Shown in pieces: positions 39,924 to 48,577 of a DNA stretch of 64,000 bases; the stretch's first letter is position 1; every line of letters starts with the position of its first letter. This DNA is from Akkermansia biwaensis (GTDB lineage: Bacteria > Verrucomicrobiota > Verrucomicrobiia > Verrucomicrobiales > Akkermansiaceae). The notes under the pieces were generated by a model that saw only the letters and a list, made by a program, of their open reading frames with translations, was not told where the DNA came from and searched no databases. Location: NCBI RefSeq assembly GCF_026072915.1, contig NZ_AP025943.1, positions 2,046,001-2,110,000 of the forward strand, in the 5' to 3' direction. A program made the translations under genes and the position numbers.

Positions 39924-40655
39924 TCAGTTTTTAAAGGCAGTGGGCTGGTAGGCGGGCAGTGCGGGAATGGGAACGTACCCGGGGGGAAGATCATCCCATA
40001 CGGGATGGAGCGGTTTGGGTTCCGTTTCAAAAACCTCTCCGTTGAAGGATTTGATGATGGTTCGGAAGGAACCCTGCGGCGACGGACGGATCACAAAAGG
40101 GCGAGGGGGCGATTCCGGAAGATTCATGCTTAAATTTACTTCTTCTTCATTCCAGGCCGGCCAAACGTCCGCCGGAGCCGATATTTCCCGGATTTCCGTA
40201 TTGGTTGCGGAACGGGGCGTGTGGAAGAAGGGGCTGTCCGGGTCTCCGTCATTCAGCCAGGCTTCCTCGTCCGGCGTCTCCGTCGTGATGATCATGCCTT
40301 CCTGGGTGTTTGAATGGTTGAATTCGTACCCCGTCAGTCCGCCGCCATCCGCATCATCCCTGTCGCTGTTCATATGAATGTTGATGGAAACCTTGTTTTC
40401 CGGCGCTTCCTGCTCCTCCGGCGTCTGGAAAATGGCCGCCTGCCGCTTCAGCGCCTCCGGGGAGGTGCCGCGCGCATATTTTGGGAAGAAAACGCTTTTG
40501 GTGTCTATTTTCCCCGGCCGGACTTTCACGGGTTCGTCGGACAGCTCAAAGATGTATTTCACAGGCCGTTCTTCTGCGTAGGCCCGGTGAAAGGCGCATT
40601 CCAGGAACGCCATGGCCAGACATGTCAGAAGATACAGGCATGGAGAAGCTTTCAT
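39924..40655 (-). CDS. Exported protein of unknown function
   Basis: A 243-residue protein with a signal peptide (MKASPCLYLLTCLAMAFLECAFHRAYA, cleavage after AYA near residue 27). The mature part is Pro-, Glu- and Asp-rich with few predicted helices, for example TPEEQEAPENKVSIN and a late PPGYVPIPALPAYQP, so it may be largely unstructured and surface or periplasm located. No domain is recognised. It is convergent with the porin gene (22 bases apart) and divergent from the Sel1 lipoprotein gene. Confidence 0.65.
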   Translation of the reverse strand: MKASPCLYLLTCLAMAFLECAFHRAYAEERPVKYIFELSDEPVKVRPGKIDTKSVFFPKYARGTSPEALKRQAAIFQTPEEQEAPENKVSINIHMNSDRDDADGGGLTGYEFNHSNTQEGMIITTETPDEEAWLNDGDPDSPFFHTPRSATNTEIREISAPADVWPAWNEEEVNLSMNLPESPPRPFVIRPSPQGSFRTIIKSFNGEVFETEPKPLHPVWDDLPPGYVPIPALPAYQPTAFKN

Positions 40656-40830
40656 GATAGGTGAACGACTCTGTTAGAACAGAAAGAAGACAAATATTCA
40701 ATGCTAAAAAGCAAGAAACTCAGCGCGCTTTCCGGGTGCTGGCTCTTTATTTGCTATACTACGAGGCCAAAACGGCGTTTCTGTCGTTTCTCTGCTTGGC
40801 AGCTGTGGGCGGCTGCCTTATGGTGAACGC

Positions 40831-41877
40831 ATGATGAAGAAGATTTTCCCCTGTCTGCTGACCTTCCTGACTGTTTTCTGGTGCGGCTGCGAAAATAAGC
40901 CGTCCGGAGGAGAAAAGGAACCGGTGCGTTCTGAAAAGAACGGGGAAAAACAGGCTGAATCTTCCGCAGACACGGGAAAGTCCGGAATCTGGAAAAACCG
41001 TCTTCAGGCGGCTTCCGCAGAGGCCGAACGCGCCAGGGGAGACGATAAAAAACACGTGGAGGCCCTGAACGAACTTGCCTCCCTGTATGCGGAAGGCCTG
41101 CAAAACGGCTGGGTTCATCCGCTGGATGTCCGGTCCTGGTGCGAGTCCGTGGCGGAGTCCGGAGCCGGTTATTCCGGGGAGACGGTCATCGGAGCCCTTT
41201 TTCTTTACGGTACCGGAGTAACGCGTGATCCGGCCGCAGCCAGGGAATGGTTTGAATATGGCCTGGCCCGGCCCGGCAGCCAGCGCGGAAATGCCCTGTA
41301 CATGCTGGGCATGATGTATTCCAAAGGGGACGGCGTCAATCAGGACCAGAACAAGGCCCTGGAACTGTGGCACAAGGCGGCGGATGAAAATCATCCGGGC
41401 GCGCTGTCCCTGCTGGGGCGCGCATCCATGGAGGGGAAGCTGGGCTTGGACAAGGATGCGGCATCAGGGCTGGCCTTTCTGGAAAGGGCCGCCAACGGCG
41501 GGGATGTGGCGGCGTCCATGTATCTGGGGCGCATCTACGCCAAGGGGGAGGGAGTGGCGCAGGATATGGAGCGCGCCTTGAAATGGTACCAGCAGGCCGC
41601 TTCCGCCGGGGATCCCCATGCCCAGTATATCGTGGGGCTGGCTTATCTGGACGGTTCCGGCGTTCCCGTGGATGAGGGGAAGGCGTTCAACTGGCTCCGT
41701 CTGGCGGCGGGGCAGGAACACGTGAACGCCATGCTGATGCTTTCCGTCTGCTACAGCACGGGCAAAGGCACCCGGCAGGATGCGAACATGGCGGAAGTCT
41801 GGAAAAAGAAGGCTCTTGAGCTGAATAGCCGGAGGCAGACGCCGCAGGAAGGGCACCAGCCTTCCTCCGCCCCATGA
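40831..41877 (+). CDS. Sel1-repeat lipoprotein
   Basis: A 348-residue protein. MMKKIFPCLLTFLTVFWCGC is a lipoprotein signal with the lipidated Cys around residue 18-20; an acidic/basic linker (SGGEKEPVRSEKNGEKQAESS) follows. Then come six or so Sel1 repeats (ALYMLGMMYSKGDGVNQDQNKALELWHKAA, ASMYLGRIYAKGEGVAQDMERALKWYQQAA, AQYIVGLAYLDGSGVPVDEGKAFNWLRLAA). It has no catalytic site and presumably works as a periplasmic scaffold. A TATACT box at 40755-40760 could be its -10. The next gene is convergent, only seven bases away. Third Sel1 protein in the window. Confidence 0.82.
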   Translation: MMKKIFPCLLTFLTVFWCGCENKPSGGEKEPVRSEKNGEKQAESSADTGKSGIWKNRLQAASAEAERARGDDKKHVEALNELASLYAEGLQNGWVHPLDVRSWCESVAESGAGYSGETVIGALFLYGTGVTRDPAAAREWFEYGLARPGSQRGNALYMLGMMYSKGDGVNQDQNKALELWHKAADENHPGALSLLGRASMEGKLGLDKDAASGLAFLERAANGGDVAASMYLGRIYAKGEGVAQDMERALKWYQQAASAGDPHAQYIVGLAYLDGSGVPVDEGKAFNWLRLAAGQEHVNAMLMLSVCYSTGKGTRQDANMAEVWKKKALELNSRRQTPQEGHQPSSAP

Positions 41878-41884
41878 GGAAGAG

Positions 41885-42352
41885 TCAGTTTTCCTGAATT
41901 TCCTGATGCAGGAATTTCAGGGCTTCCTTCCGTTCCAGAATGGCGAATCCCCGCTCGTCGGGGATGACGAGCAGCCCGTTCCGGTTTTCCAGAATGGCGT
42001 GAATCATGGCAAAGACATGCCCCGTGGCGCATTCGTCTTCCAGAATGAAGCGCAGCATTTTGATGCGGTCTCCTATTTTTTTCAGGGCGCCAGGGTCGCG
42101 TTTGAAGGCTTTGCGCGCGTCTTCCGTCTCCATGACCCAGAACACGTCCAGTTGGGGTTCCCCTTCTTCATCCAGGTAGCTGCCTTCCAGCACATGGTCC
42201 GGGGATTCTTCCGGAGCTCCGGAGAGGTTCAGTTGAAAACAGGGGTCCAGGCGGAACATGGCCTGCTGGAGTTCTTCCCCGGAAGGCAGCGGGGCGTTCT
42301 GGACGAAAAGCCAGAATTCCTGGTCGTCCCCGGATGAGGCGGCGTGGGTCAT
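41885..42352 (-). CDS. Hypothetical cytosolic protein
   Basis: About 155 residues from ATG 42352 (MTHAASSGDDQEFWLFVQ); the frame is open to 42436 but the extra residues look non-coding. It has no signal or membrane segment. The sequence is acidic and mixed helical/strand with LDVFWVMETEDARKAFKRDP and a hydrophobic GHVFAMIHAILENRNGLLVIPDE, which looks like a core strand-helix pair. No family recognised. Convergent with the Sel1 lipoprotein gene and divergent from thiD by 113 bases. Confidence 0.6.
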   Translation of the reverse strand: MTHAASSGDDQEFWLFVQNAPLPSGEELQQAMFRLDPCFQLNLSGAPEESPDHVLEGSYLDEEGEPQLDVFWVMETEDARKAFKRDPGALKKIGDRIKMLRFILEDECATGHVFAMIHAILENRNGLLVIPDERGFAILERKEALKFLHQEIQEN

Positions 42353-42465
42353 GGGCCGGATTGTGGCATTCCTGTGCCATTTTCCCACAGGGATTTGTGA
42401 CAGTCGGGAGCCGCTGGTTGATTTTTGAATGTTCAACGTCTTCCCGCACGATTAAAAACAGGGGC

Positions 42466-43257
42466 ATGAGCGAGATTCCCGTAATGATGACCATCGCCGG
42501 TTCCGACTGTTCCGCCGGGGCCGGCCTCCAGGCGGACCTGAAGGCGGCGCACGCCATGGGTGCTTTCGCGCTGACGGCGGTCACCTGCATCGTCTCGGAA
42601 GTGCCCGGACTCGTGCGCGGCATCCAGGAAGTGGAGCCGGAACTGGTGGCTGACCAGGTCAGAATCAATCTGGAACATTTTCCCGTTGCCGCCGTGAAGG
42701 CGGGCATGCTGTATTCTCCTTCCATCGTCCGCGCCGTGCACGGGGTGCTGAAGGATGCGGATATTCCCCTGGTGGTGGATCCCGTCATGATCGCGACGGC
42801 CGGCGACCGCCTGATGCGGGAAGAGGCCGTGGCCGTTTATGAGGAACTGCTCCTGCCGCGTGCCGCTCTGCTGACCCCCAATCTGGACGAAGCCGCCGTG
42901 CTGCTCCGTTCCTCCTCCAATCCGGAGCGGGATGAATTGCCGGAAGCCGCCGCCAGGCTGGCCCTGCGGTACGGGTGCCCCGTGCTGCTGAAAGGCGGCC
43001 ATCTGGCCGGGGATTGCCGCGACGTGCTTGCGGGGCCGGACGGCCGCATGCTGGGGGAATGGACGCGTCCGCGCGTGCGGGATGTCAGCACGCACGGAAC
43101 GGGGTGCTCCCTGTCCGCCGCCATTGCCGCGCGTTTGGCGGCGGGGGACGGACTCGTGACTGCGGTGGAACGCGGGCTGGAATTCATCGCCGCCGCCATC
43201 CGCGACCATGTGCGCTGGGTGCGTCCCGCGCGCGTGGATGCGCTGAAGCTGTGGTGA
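42466..43257 (+). CDS. thiD: Hydroxymethylpyrimidine/phosphomethylpyrimidine kinase
   Basis: A 263-residue ribokinase-fold enzyme that phosphorylates hydroxymethylpyrimidine twice for thiamine synthesis. It begins MSEIPVMMTIAGSDCSAGAGLQADLKA, the typical start with the pyrimidine-binding GSDxSGGAG-like motif, and continues with VKAGML, VVDPVM, LLTPNLDEAAVL and the anion hole GTGCSLSAAIAA holding the expected Asp-free G-T-G-C. The frame upstream to 42334 is not part of the protein. No TPP riboswitch is seen in the 113 bases before it, and no other thi gene is adjacent. It feeds TPP to enzymes such as the PoxB encoded at 58632. Confidence 0.93.
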   Translation: MSEIPVMMTIAGSDCSAGAGLQADLKAAHAMGAFALTAVTCIVSEVPGLVRGIQEVEPELVADQVRINLEHFPVAAVKAGMLYSPSIVRAVHGVLKDADIPLVVDPVMIATAGDRLMREEAVAVYEELLLPRAALLTPNLDEAAVLLRSSSNPERDELPEAAARLALRYGCPVLLKGGHLAGDCRDVLAGPDGRMLGEWTRPRVRDVSTHGTGCSLSAAIAARLAAGDGLVTAVERGLEFIAAAIRDHVRWVRPARVDALKLW

Positions 43258-43454
43258 CCTTTTTCCCGTACGGCCTTTGCGGCAATGGCGCCGTGATGCG
43301 GGGAAACCCGCTGAAGAGCGGATCGGAGAGCCGCCTTTCTGTGCCCTAATAACGCTTTGTGCTTGCGTATCGGATGCCGGATTGGTAGTCCTATCTGCGC
43401 CCATGTATGGCATGGAGCTTTTCAAAAATTAGTAATTATCATAGCAATATCACT

Positions 43455-43760
43455 ATGGGACAGCAAATCCGCAAAGTCACCAAGCGCCGCAGACGTGCCG
43501 ATTACCTTAAGCGTAAGAAGGAACAGGCCAAGTTGAATTCCAATACGCCTATCCGCCTGGCTACTCCCGTTGCCAAGGAAGCAAAGCCGGCCGCCAAGGA
43601 AGTTCCCGCCAAAAAGACCGCGGCCAAGGCTCCTGCCAAGAAGGCTGACGCGAAGAAAACGGAAACCAAGAAAGCGGAACCCAAGGCCGCTGCCGCCAAG
43701 AAGGCTCCTGCCAAAAAGCCGGCTGCCAAGAAGGAAGCCGCCGAACCCGCGGCTGAATAA
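43455..43760 (+). CDS. Lysine/alanine-rich basic protein (histone H1-like tail)
   Basis: A 101-residue protein. The first 30 residues, MGQQIRKVTKRRRRADYLKR and KKEQAK, are compact and look conserved. The remaining part is made of KK-A-(A/P)-A-(K/P) units (PAKKTAAKAPAKKADAKK...) like eukaryotic H1 tails and bacterial AlgP or Hc2-type proteins. It should bind nucleic acid through charge. I recall similar short basic proteins in Verrucomicrobia and Planctomycetes but cannot name a function. There is no Shine-Dalgarno; the leader is AT-rich. A terminator follows. Start at ATG 43455 rather than 43407, which would add an unrelated segment. Confidence 0.75.
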   Translation: MGQQIRKVTKRRRRADYLKRKKEQAKLNSNTPIRLATPVAKEAKPAAKEVPAKKTAAKAPAKKADAKKTETKKAEPKAAAAKKAPAKKPAAKKEAAEPAAE

Positions 43761-43809
43761 TTGTCCGTACGGGAGGGATTGCCTCCGTGCGTCCATCAAA
43801 CGGTTTAAC

Positions 43810-43841
43810 AAGCCGCCCCGCCTGATGCGCGGCGGCTTTTT
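43810..43841 (+). terminator. Terminator of the lysine-rich protein gene
   Basis: Stem AAGCCGCC/GGCGGCTT (43810-43817 with 43831-43838) followed by five T in total. Confidence 0.8.
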
Positions 43842-43908
43842 GCGTGCCGCGGCATCTTCCGCATCCGGGCATATTCGCGCCACCGGGCGCAATTGTCCGG
43901 AAAATGTA

Positions 43909-43938
43909 TTGACGCTTCACCCTTCGCGGCCCTACATA
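43909..43938 (+). promoter_or_regulatory. Candidate sigma-70 promoter for the DASS transporter
   Basis: TTGACG, 18-base spacer, TACATA; the start codon follows after 28 bases. Confidence 0.5.
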
Positions 43939-43966
43939 GAGGGGAATATCATTCCGTTTTTCCGCC

Positions 43967-45349
43967 ATGCGCCACGATACGACAGACAAACCCAAGGGAC
44001 ACCGCAATTACATCATCATTGCCTGTGATGCCCTTCTTTTCCTGGCCATGCTCAAGTGGCTTCCCGTGGAGCCTCAGGTAGCCAAGGGCCTTGCCGTGCT
44101 GACGTTCATCGGCATCCTGTGGCTGACGGAGGCTTTGCATGTGACCGTGACTGCCCTGCTGGTGCCTGTTCTGGCCATGTTCATGGGCATTCTGCCGGGC
44201 GCCAGGGCGCTGGCCGGATTTGCGGACCCCACCATTTTCCTGTTTTTCGGCGGTTTTGCGATAGCGGGGGCTCTACATGAGCAGAAGATAGATTCATGGC
44301 TGGCCGGAAAGATACTGACCGTGGCGCGGGGAAGCCTGGGCATGGCCCTGGTTCTGATTTTCCTGGCGACGGCATTTCTTTCCATGTGGATGTCCAATAC
44401 GGCCACCGCGGCCATGATGCTGCCGCTGGTGATCGGCCTGCTGGACCGCATTCCGAAAGAGAAAATCAAGACCACGGCTCCGTTCGCCGTACTGGGTGTG
44501 GCCTACAGCGCATCCATCGGCGGCATGGGCACGCTGGTGGGCTCTCCTCCCAATGCGATTGCGGCCCATGAGCTTGCCATGGGATTTGCGGAATGGTTCC
44601 GTATTGCGATGCCGATTGTGGCCGTGTTCGGAGTGTTGGTGTTCTCCCTGATGTACCTGTTTTTCAAGCCCAACCTGAAGCTGCACGTGGATATGGCGCC
44701 CGCCACGGACGAGGAACGGCCTTCCGGCCTGGACGGAAAGCAGATCCGCGTTTTGATCCTGTTTGCTGTGATTGCGGGGTGCTGGATGGGCAGCGGTTTT
44801 CTTTCCTCCCTGCTGGGCGGTATTCCTTCCATGGATACGCTGATTGCCCTGTGCGCCGTGGTGCTGCTGCCCCTGTGCGGCGTCATCAACTGGAGCGGCA
44901 TTGCCAAAAATACGGACTGGGGCGTGCTGCTCCTGTTTGGCGGGGGCATTACTCTCAGCACGGTTCTCGTTCAGACGGACGCGGCCAAATTCCTGGCAAA
45001 CCAGGTTTCCGACCTGGCGATGGGGCAGAATCCTCTGATCATTCTGCTGATCATCAGCGTTTTTATCACGTCCCTGACGGAGTTTTGTTCCAATACGGCC
45101 AGCGCCGCCCTGGTGGCTCCGCTGATGGTGACGGTGGCTTCCGCCATGGGAATGTCCGCCACGCCGCTGGTGCTTCTGGTAGGCATCGGCGCTTCCTGCG
45201 CGTTCATGCTCCCCGTATCCACGCCGCCCAACGCGCTGGCCTTCGCCACAGGGAGAGTCCCCCAGATGTCCATGATCAAGGTCGGCCTTCTGATCAATGT
45301 GGTGCTCGTGTTCGTCAAGGCGTTCTGGGCCTGGATATTCTGGATGTAA
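43967..45349 (+). CDS. DASS (SLC13-type) sodium-coupled dicarboxylate or anion symporter
   Basis: A 460-residue inner-membrane carrier with about 11-12 membrane segments. The two inverted repeats each carry the signature SNT: MSNTATAAMMLPLVIGLL in the first and CSNTASAALVAPLMV in the second. Helix-turn regions GSPPNAIA and the late PVSTPPNALAFATGR supply substrate and sodium ligands, as in VcINDY. Likely substrates are C4-dicarboxylates such as succinate, or sulphate; the sequence does not decide. No sensor kinase or metabolic partner adjoins. A good promoter candidate lies 28 bases upstream. Confidence 0.9.
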   Translation: MRHDTTDKPKGHRNYIIIACDALLFLAMLKWLPVEPQVAKGLAVLTFIGILWLTEALHVTVTALLVPVLAMFMGILPGARALAGFADPTIFLFFGGFAIAGALHEQKIDSWLAGKILTVARGSLGMALVLIFLATAFLSMWMSNTATAAMMLPLVIGLLDRIPKEKIKTTAPFAVLGVAYSASIGGMGTLVGSPPNAIAAHELAMGFAEWFRIAMPIVAVFGVLVFSLMYLFFKPNLKLHVDMAPATDEERPSGLDGKQIRVLILFAVIAGCWMGSGFLSSLLGGIPSMDTLIALCAVVLLPLCGVINWSGIAKNTDWGVLLLFGGGITLSTVLVQTDAAKFLANQVSDLAMGQNPLIILLIISVFITSLTEFCSNTASAALVAPLMVTVASAMGMSATPLVLLVGIGASCAFMLPVSTPPNALAFATGRVPQMSMIKVGLLINVVLVFVKAFWAWIFWM

Positions 45350-45423
45350 CGCCGCCGGAAGGGGAATATGGCCGGTTTCATGGGACCTTCCGTTTTACAC
45401 GGGAGTGGTTGCCTACAGCCTTT

Positions 45424-48400
45424 TCATGAGGCCTTTTCCTGCCGTTCCAGGGCGGCTTTCTTGTCCAGTTTGGCCAGTTTGGCGATCAGGTAGAAGAAGG
45501 AGGGAATGAAGAAAACGCCGATAAAGACGGCCGTAATCATCCCCCCGATCACGCCGATGCCCACCACCTGCCGCGCCGCCGCTCCCGCGCCCGTGGCCAG
45601 AGCCAGAGGAAGACAGCCCATGATGAAGGCGATGCTGGTCATCAGGATGGGCCGCAAACGGATTCTGGCCGCATCTAGGGTGGAGGTGAGCAGGTCTTTC
45701 CCCTGTTTGAGTTCCAGCACGGCGAATTCCACGATGAGGATGGCGTTTTTCGCCGCCAGGGCAATCAGCACGATGAGCCCGATTTCCGAGTAAATGTTCA
45801 ATTGCTGGCCGAAAATCCACAGCGCCGCGAAAGCGCCCAGAATGGCGATGGGAACGGTCATGAAGACGGCGACGGGGAGCGACCAGCTTTCATACAGGGA
45901 GGCCAGGATCAGGAAAACGAATATGGCGGAGGCCGCGAAAATCATGCCGATGGTGATGCCGTGCTGCGCCTGTTTTTCCTGATAGCTCATGCCGGAATAG
46001 CCGTAGCCCATGCCCGCGGGCATCGTCTGGGCAAATACCTCTTCCAGGGCGTTCATGACCTGTCCGGAGGAATAGCCTTCCGCCGGCGTGATGTTGAGCT
46101 GGGAACTGTTGAACATATTCTGGCGGATCAGGAATTCCGGGGCCCATCCGTGCGTGACGTTGATGACGGAGTCCAGAGGAACCGGGTCTCCGTTGTTGTT
46201 GCGCACGTAGAACATGGAAAGCTTGTCGATGCTGTCCCGGTAGGGGGCGTCCGCCTGCATGTACACCTGCCATTCCTGGCCGTAGATGTTGAAGTTGTTC
46301 AGGAAGGTACTCCCCATGTACGCCTGGATGGTGGCATAAATCTCATCCACGTTCATGTTCTGGAGGGTGGCCTGTTCCGTATTGACATTCAGATTGTATT
46401 GAAGGTTGGACGGAGACATGAAGTTGCTGATGCCCGCAATTTCCGGTCTTTTCCCGGCCGCCTCGATGAATTTGGACGTATTGGAGGCTAGGAATTCCTC
46501 GCCTATGCCCTGGCGGTCTTCCAGCAGGAAGGTGACGTCCCCGGACGTGCCCACTCCCGGGAGGGGGGGGGGAGGAACCACGTAGGCCATGCCGGAGGAA
46601 ATTGACGCGTTCAGCTTGCTCTTCAGCCTGGCGGCGATGGCGTCCGCCGTCATGTCCGGTCCCTTTCGTTCGGACCAGGGCTTCAGGGAAATGAAGAAGA
46701 AGGAATTGGAGGAGCTCTGGACGCTGCTGATCAGGTTGAAGCCGTTGACGGTGGTGACCACTTCCACGCCGGGGTCTTCCCGGATGATCCGTTCAATCTG
46801 CGCGGAGGTTTTTTCCGTGACATTCAGGGAAGTATTGTCCGGCAGTTCCGCGCCGCCGAACAGGTAGCCCTGGTCTTCATTGGGAAGGAAGCCGGAGGGA
46901 ATGAGCCTGGCCATCGGAAAGAGCAGGGCGGTCATGGCGGCCAGCAGCAGAATGGACAGCCACATGCGGCGGATCAGCCAGGAGCAGGCGTTGACGTACC
47001 AGTCCCGCGCCTTGTTGAATCCCTTGTTGAACATGTTGAAAAAGGGGCCCAGCAGCCAGATGGTGTCCGAATTGCCGCCTTTCAGCAGCCGGGAGGACAG
47101 CGCCGGACTGAGGGACAGCGCGCAGAAGGCGGAAATGATGATGGACATGCCGATGGTCACGGCGAACTGCTCAAACAGCTTTCCCGATACACCGGGGAGC
47201 AGCAGTGTGGGGACGAACACGCAGGAAATCACCAGGGCCGTACTGACAATGGGGCCGGATACTTCCCGCATGGCCGTGATGGTTGCCGGCAAGGGCTTTT
47301 CTCCGTTGGAAATGTGGTTTTTCACCGCTTCCACCACCACGATGGCGTCATCCACCACCAGGCCGATGGCCAGCACCAGCCCCATCAGGCAGATGGTATT
47401 GATGGAAAAGCCGAAGAACGGGAAGGCGATGAAGGCCCCGACGATGGAGACCGGAACGGCAAATGCCGGGATGAGTGTTCCGCGCCACCCCTGCAGGAAG
47501 ATGAATACGACCAGGACCACGAGCCCCAGCGCGATGAGCAGGGTGCTGACAATGTCTTCAATCCCGGCGCGTACGGCCAGGGTGGAATCCAGGGAAACCA
47601 GGTAATCCATGTCCGGCGGCAGGTTGCTTTCCGCCAGAAGGGCCTTGATGTTGTCCACCAGCTGAATGGCGTTTCCGCCCGGCGCTTCGTAAATGCCCAG
47701 GGAGGCGGCCGGCATGCCGTTGACGGTGGAGCTGAGGCTGTAGGTTTCCGAACCCAGTTCCACGCGGGCGACGTCGCTCACCCGCACGATGGAGCTGCCC
47801 TGGCCGCGCACCACGATGTTTTCAAACTCCTCCACGGTCGTCAGGCGTCCGGGAGCCTTGACGGTAAAGGAAAGCTGCTGGTCCGGCGGAGCGGGCTGGG
47901 CGCCTATCTTCCCCGCCGGATTTACGGCGTTCTGGGCCTGGACGGCCAGCATGACGTCCCTGGCCGTGATGTTCAGGGCCGCCATTTTTTCCGGATTCAG
48001 CCAGATGCGCATGGCGTAGCGGCCGGAGCCGAAGACCTGGACATCCCCCACGCCGGGGACGCGCTTGATGGCATCCACCATATTGATGTAGGCGTAGTTG
48101 GCCAGCCACAGGCCGTCATAGGTTCCGTTGGGGGAATAAAAGCTGATGACCAGGGCGGGCAGCCCGCTGGTTTTCCGCAGGGAGATGCCCAGTTCGCTGA
48201 CTTCCGGCGGAAGCTGGGAGGTGGCCTGTCCGTAGCGCAGGTAGGAGAGCACCTGGTCCATGTTCGCCTCCGTGCCTGTCTCGAACAGGATCATCATGCT
48301 CATCTGCCCGTTGTTGGTGTTGACGGAGGTCATGTAGGACATGCCGTCCACGCCGGACATTTGCTGTTCGATGGGGGAGGCGATGGATTTGACCACCGTC

Positions 48401-48564
48401 TCGCAGTCGGCCCCGGGATAGGTGGCCGTCACCTGGATGGAGGGGGGGATGATGTCCGGGTATTCGGAAACGGGAAGGCGCAGAATGGAGAAGGCCCCCA
48501 GCAGGACGATGATGATGGAGAGGCAGAAGGAAAGAATGGGGCGCTTGATGAAGAAGTCGGCCAT
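45424..48564 (-). CDS. RND multidrug efflux permease (HAE-1, AcrB/MexF type)
   Basis: A 1046-residue inner-membrane pump with the HAE-1 plan: FFIKRPILSFCLSIIIVLLGA at the N-terminus, two large periplasmic loops after TM1 and TM7, and the proton-relay Asp pair in GLVVDDAIVVVEAVKN (TM4). The second half carries the repeat layout (LIVLIALAAKNAILIVEF, TM10) with the conserved Lys. It exports drugs, bile acids or dyes using the proton gradient. It lies 13 bases after the adaptor gene and is clearly in its operon. No TolC-like outer-membrane channel gene is next to the pair, so one from elsewhere must serve. Confidence 0.95.
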   Translation of the reverse strand: MADFFIKRPILSFCLSIIIVLLGAFSILRLPVSEYPDIIPPSIQVTATYPGADCETVVKSIASPIEQQMSGVDGMSYMTSVNTNNGQMSMMILFETGTEANMDQVLSYLRYGQATSQLPPEVSELGISLRKTSGLPALVISFYSPNGTYDGLWLANYAYINMVDAIKRVPGVGDVQVFGSGRYAMRIWLNPEKMAALNITARDVMLAVQAQNAVNPAGKIGAQPAPPDQQLSFTVKAPGRLTTVEEFENIVVRGQGSSIVRVSDVARVELGSETYSLSSTVNGMPAASLGIYEAPGGNAIQLVDNIKALLAESNLPPDMDYLVSLDSTLAVRAGIEDIVSTLLIALGLVVLVVFIFLQGWRGTLIPAFAVPVSIVGAFIAFPFFGFSINTICLMGLVLAIGLVVDDAIVVVEAVKNHISNGEKPLPATITAMREVSGPIVSTALVISCVFVPTLLLPGVSGKLFEQFAVTIGMSIIISAFCALSLSPALSSRLLKGGNSDTIWLLGPFFNMFNKGFNKARDWYVNACSWLIRRMWLSILLLAAMTALLFPMARLIPSGFLPNEDQGYLFGGAELPDNTSLNVTEKTSAQIERIIREDPGVEVVTTVNGFNLISSVQSSSNSFFFISLKPWSERKGPDMTADAIAARLKSKLNASISSGMAYVVPPPPLPGVGTSGDVTFLLEDRQGIGEEFLASNTSKFIEAAGKRPEIAGISNFMSPSNLQYNLNVNTEQATLQNMNVDEIYATIQAYMGSTFLNNFNIYGQEWQVYMQADAPYRDSIDKLSMFYVRNNNGDPVPLDSVINVTHGWAPEFLIRQNMFNSSQLNITPAEGYSSGQVMNALEEVFAQTMPAGMGYGYSGMSYQEKQAQHGITIGMIFAASAIFVFLILASLYESWSLPVAVFMTVPIAILGAFAALWIFGQQLNIYSEIGLIVLIALAAKNAILIVEFAVLELKQGKDLLTSTLDAARIRLRPILMTSIAFIMGCLPLALATGAGAAARQVVGIGVIGGMITAVFIGVFFIPSFFYLIAKLAKLDKKAALERQEKAS

Positions 48565-48577
48565 GGTGAAAAAGGGC

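Noticed and set aside
42353-42465. TPP riboswitch before thiD
   Set aside because: The gap is short and shows none of the conserved THI-box helices.
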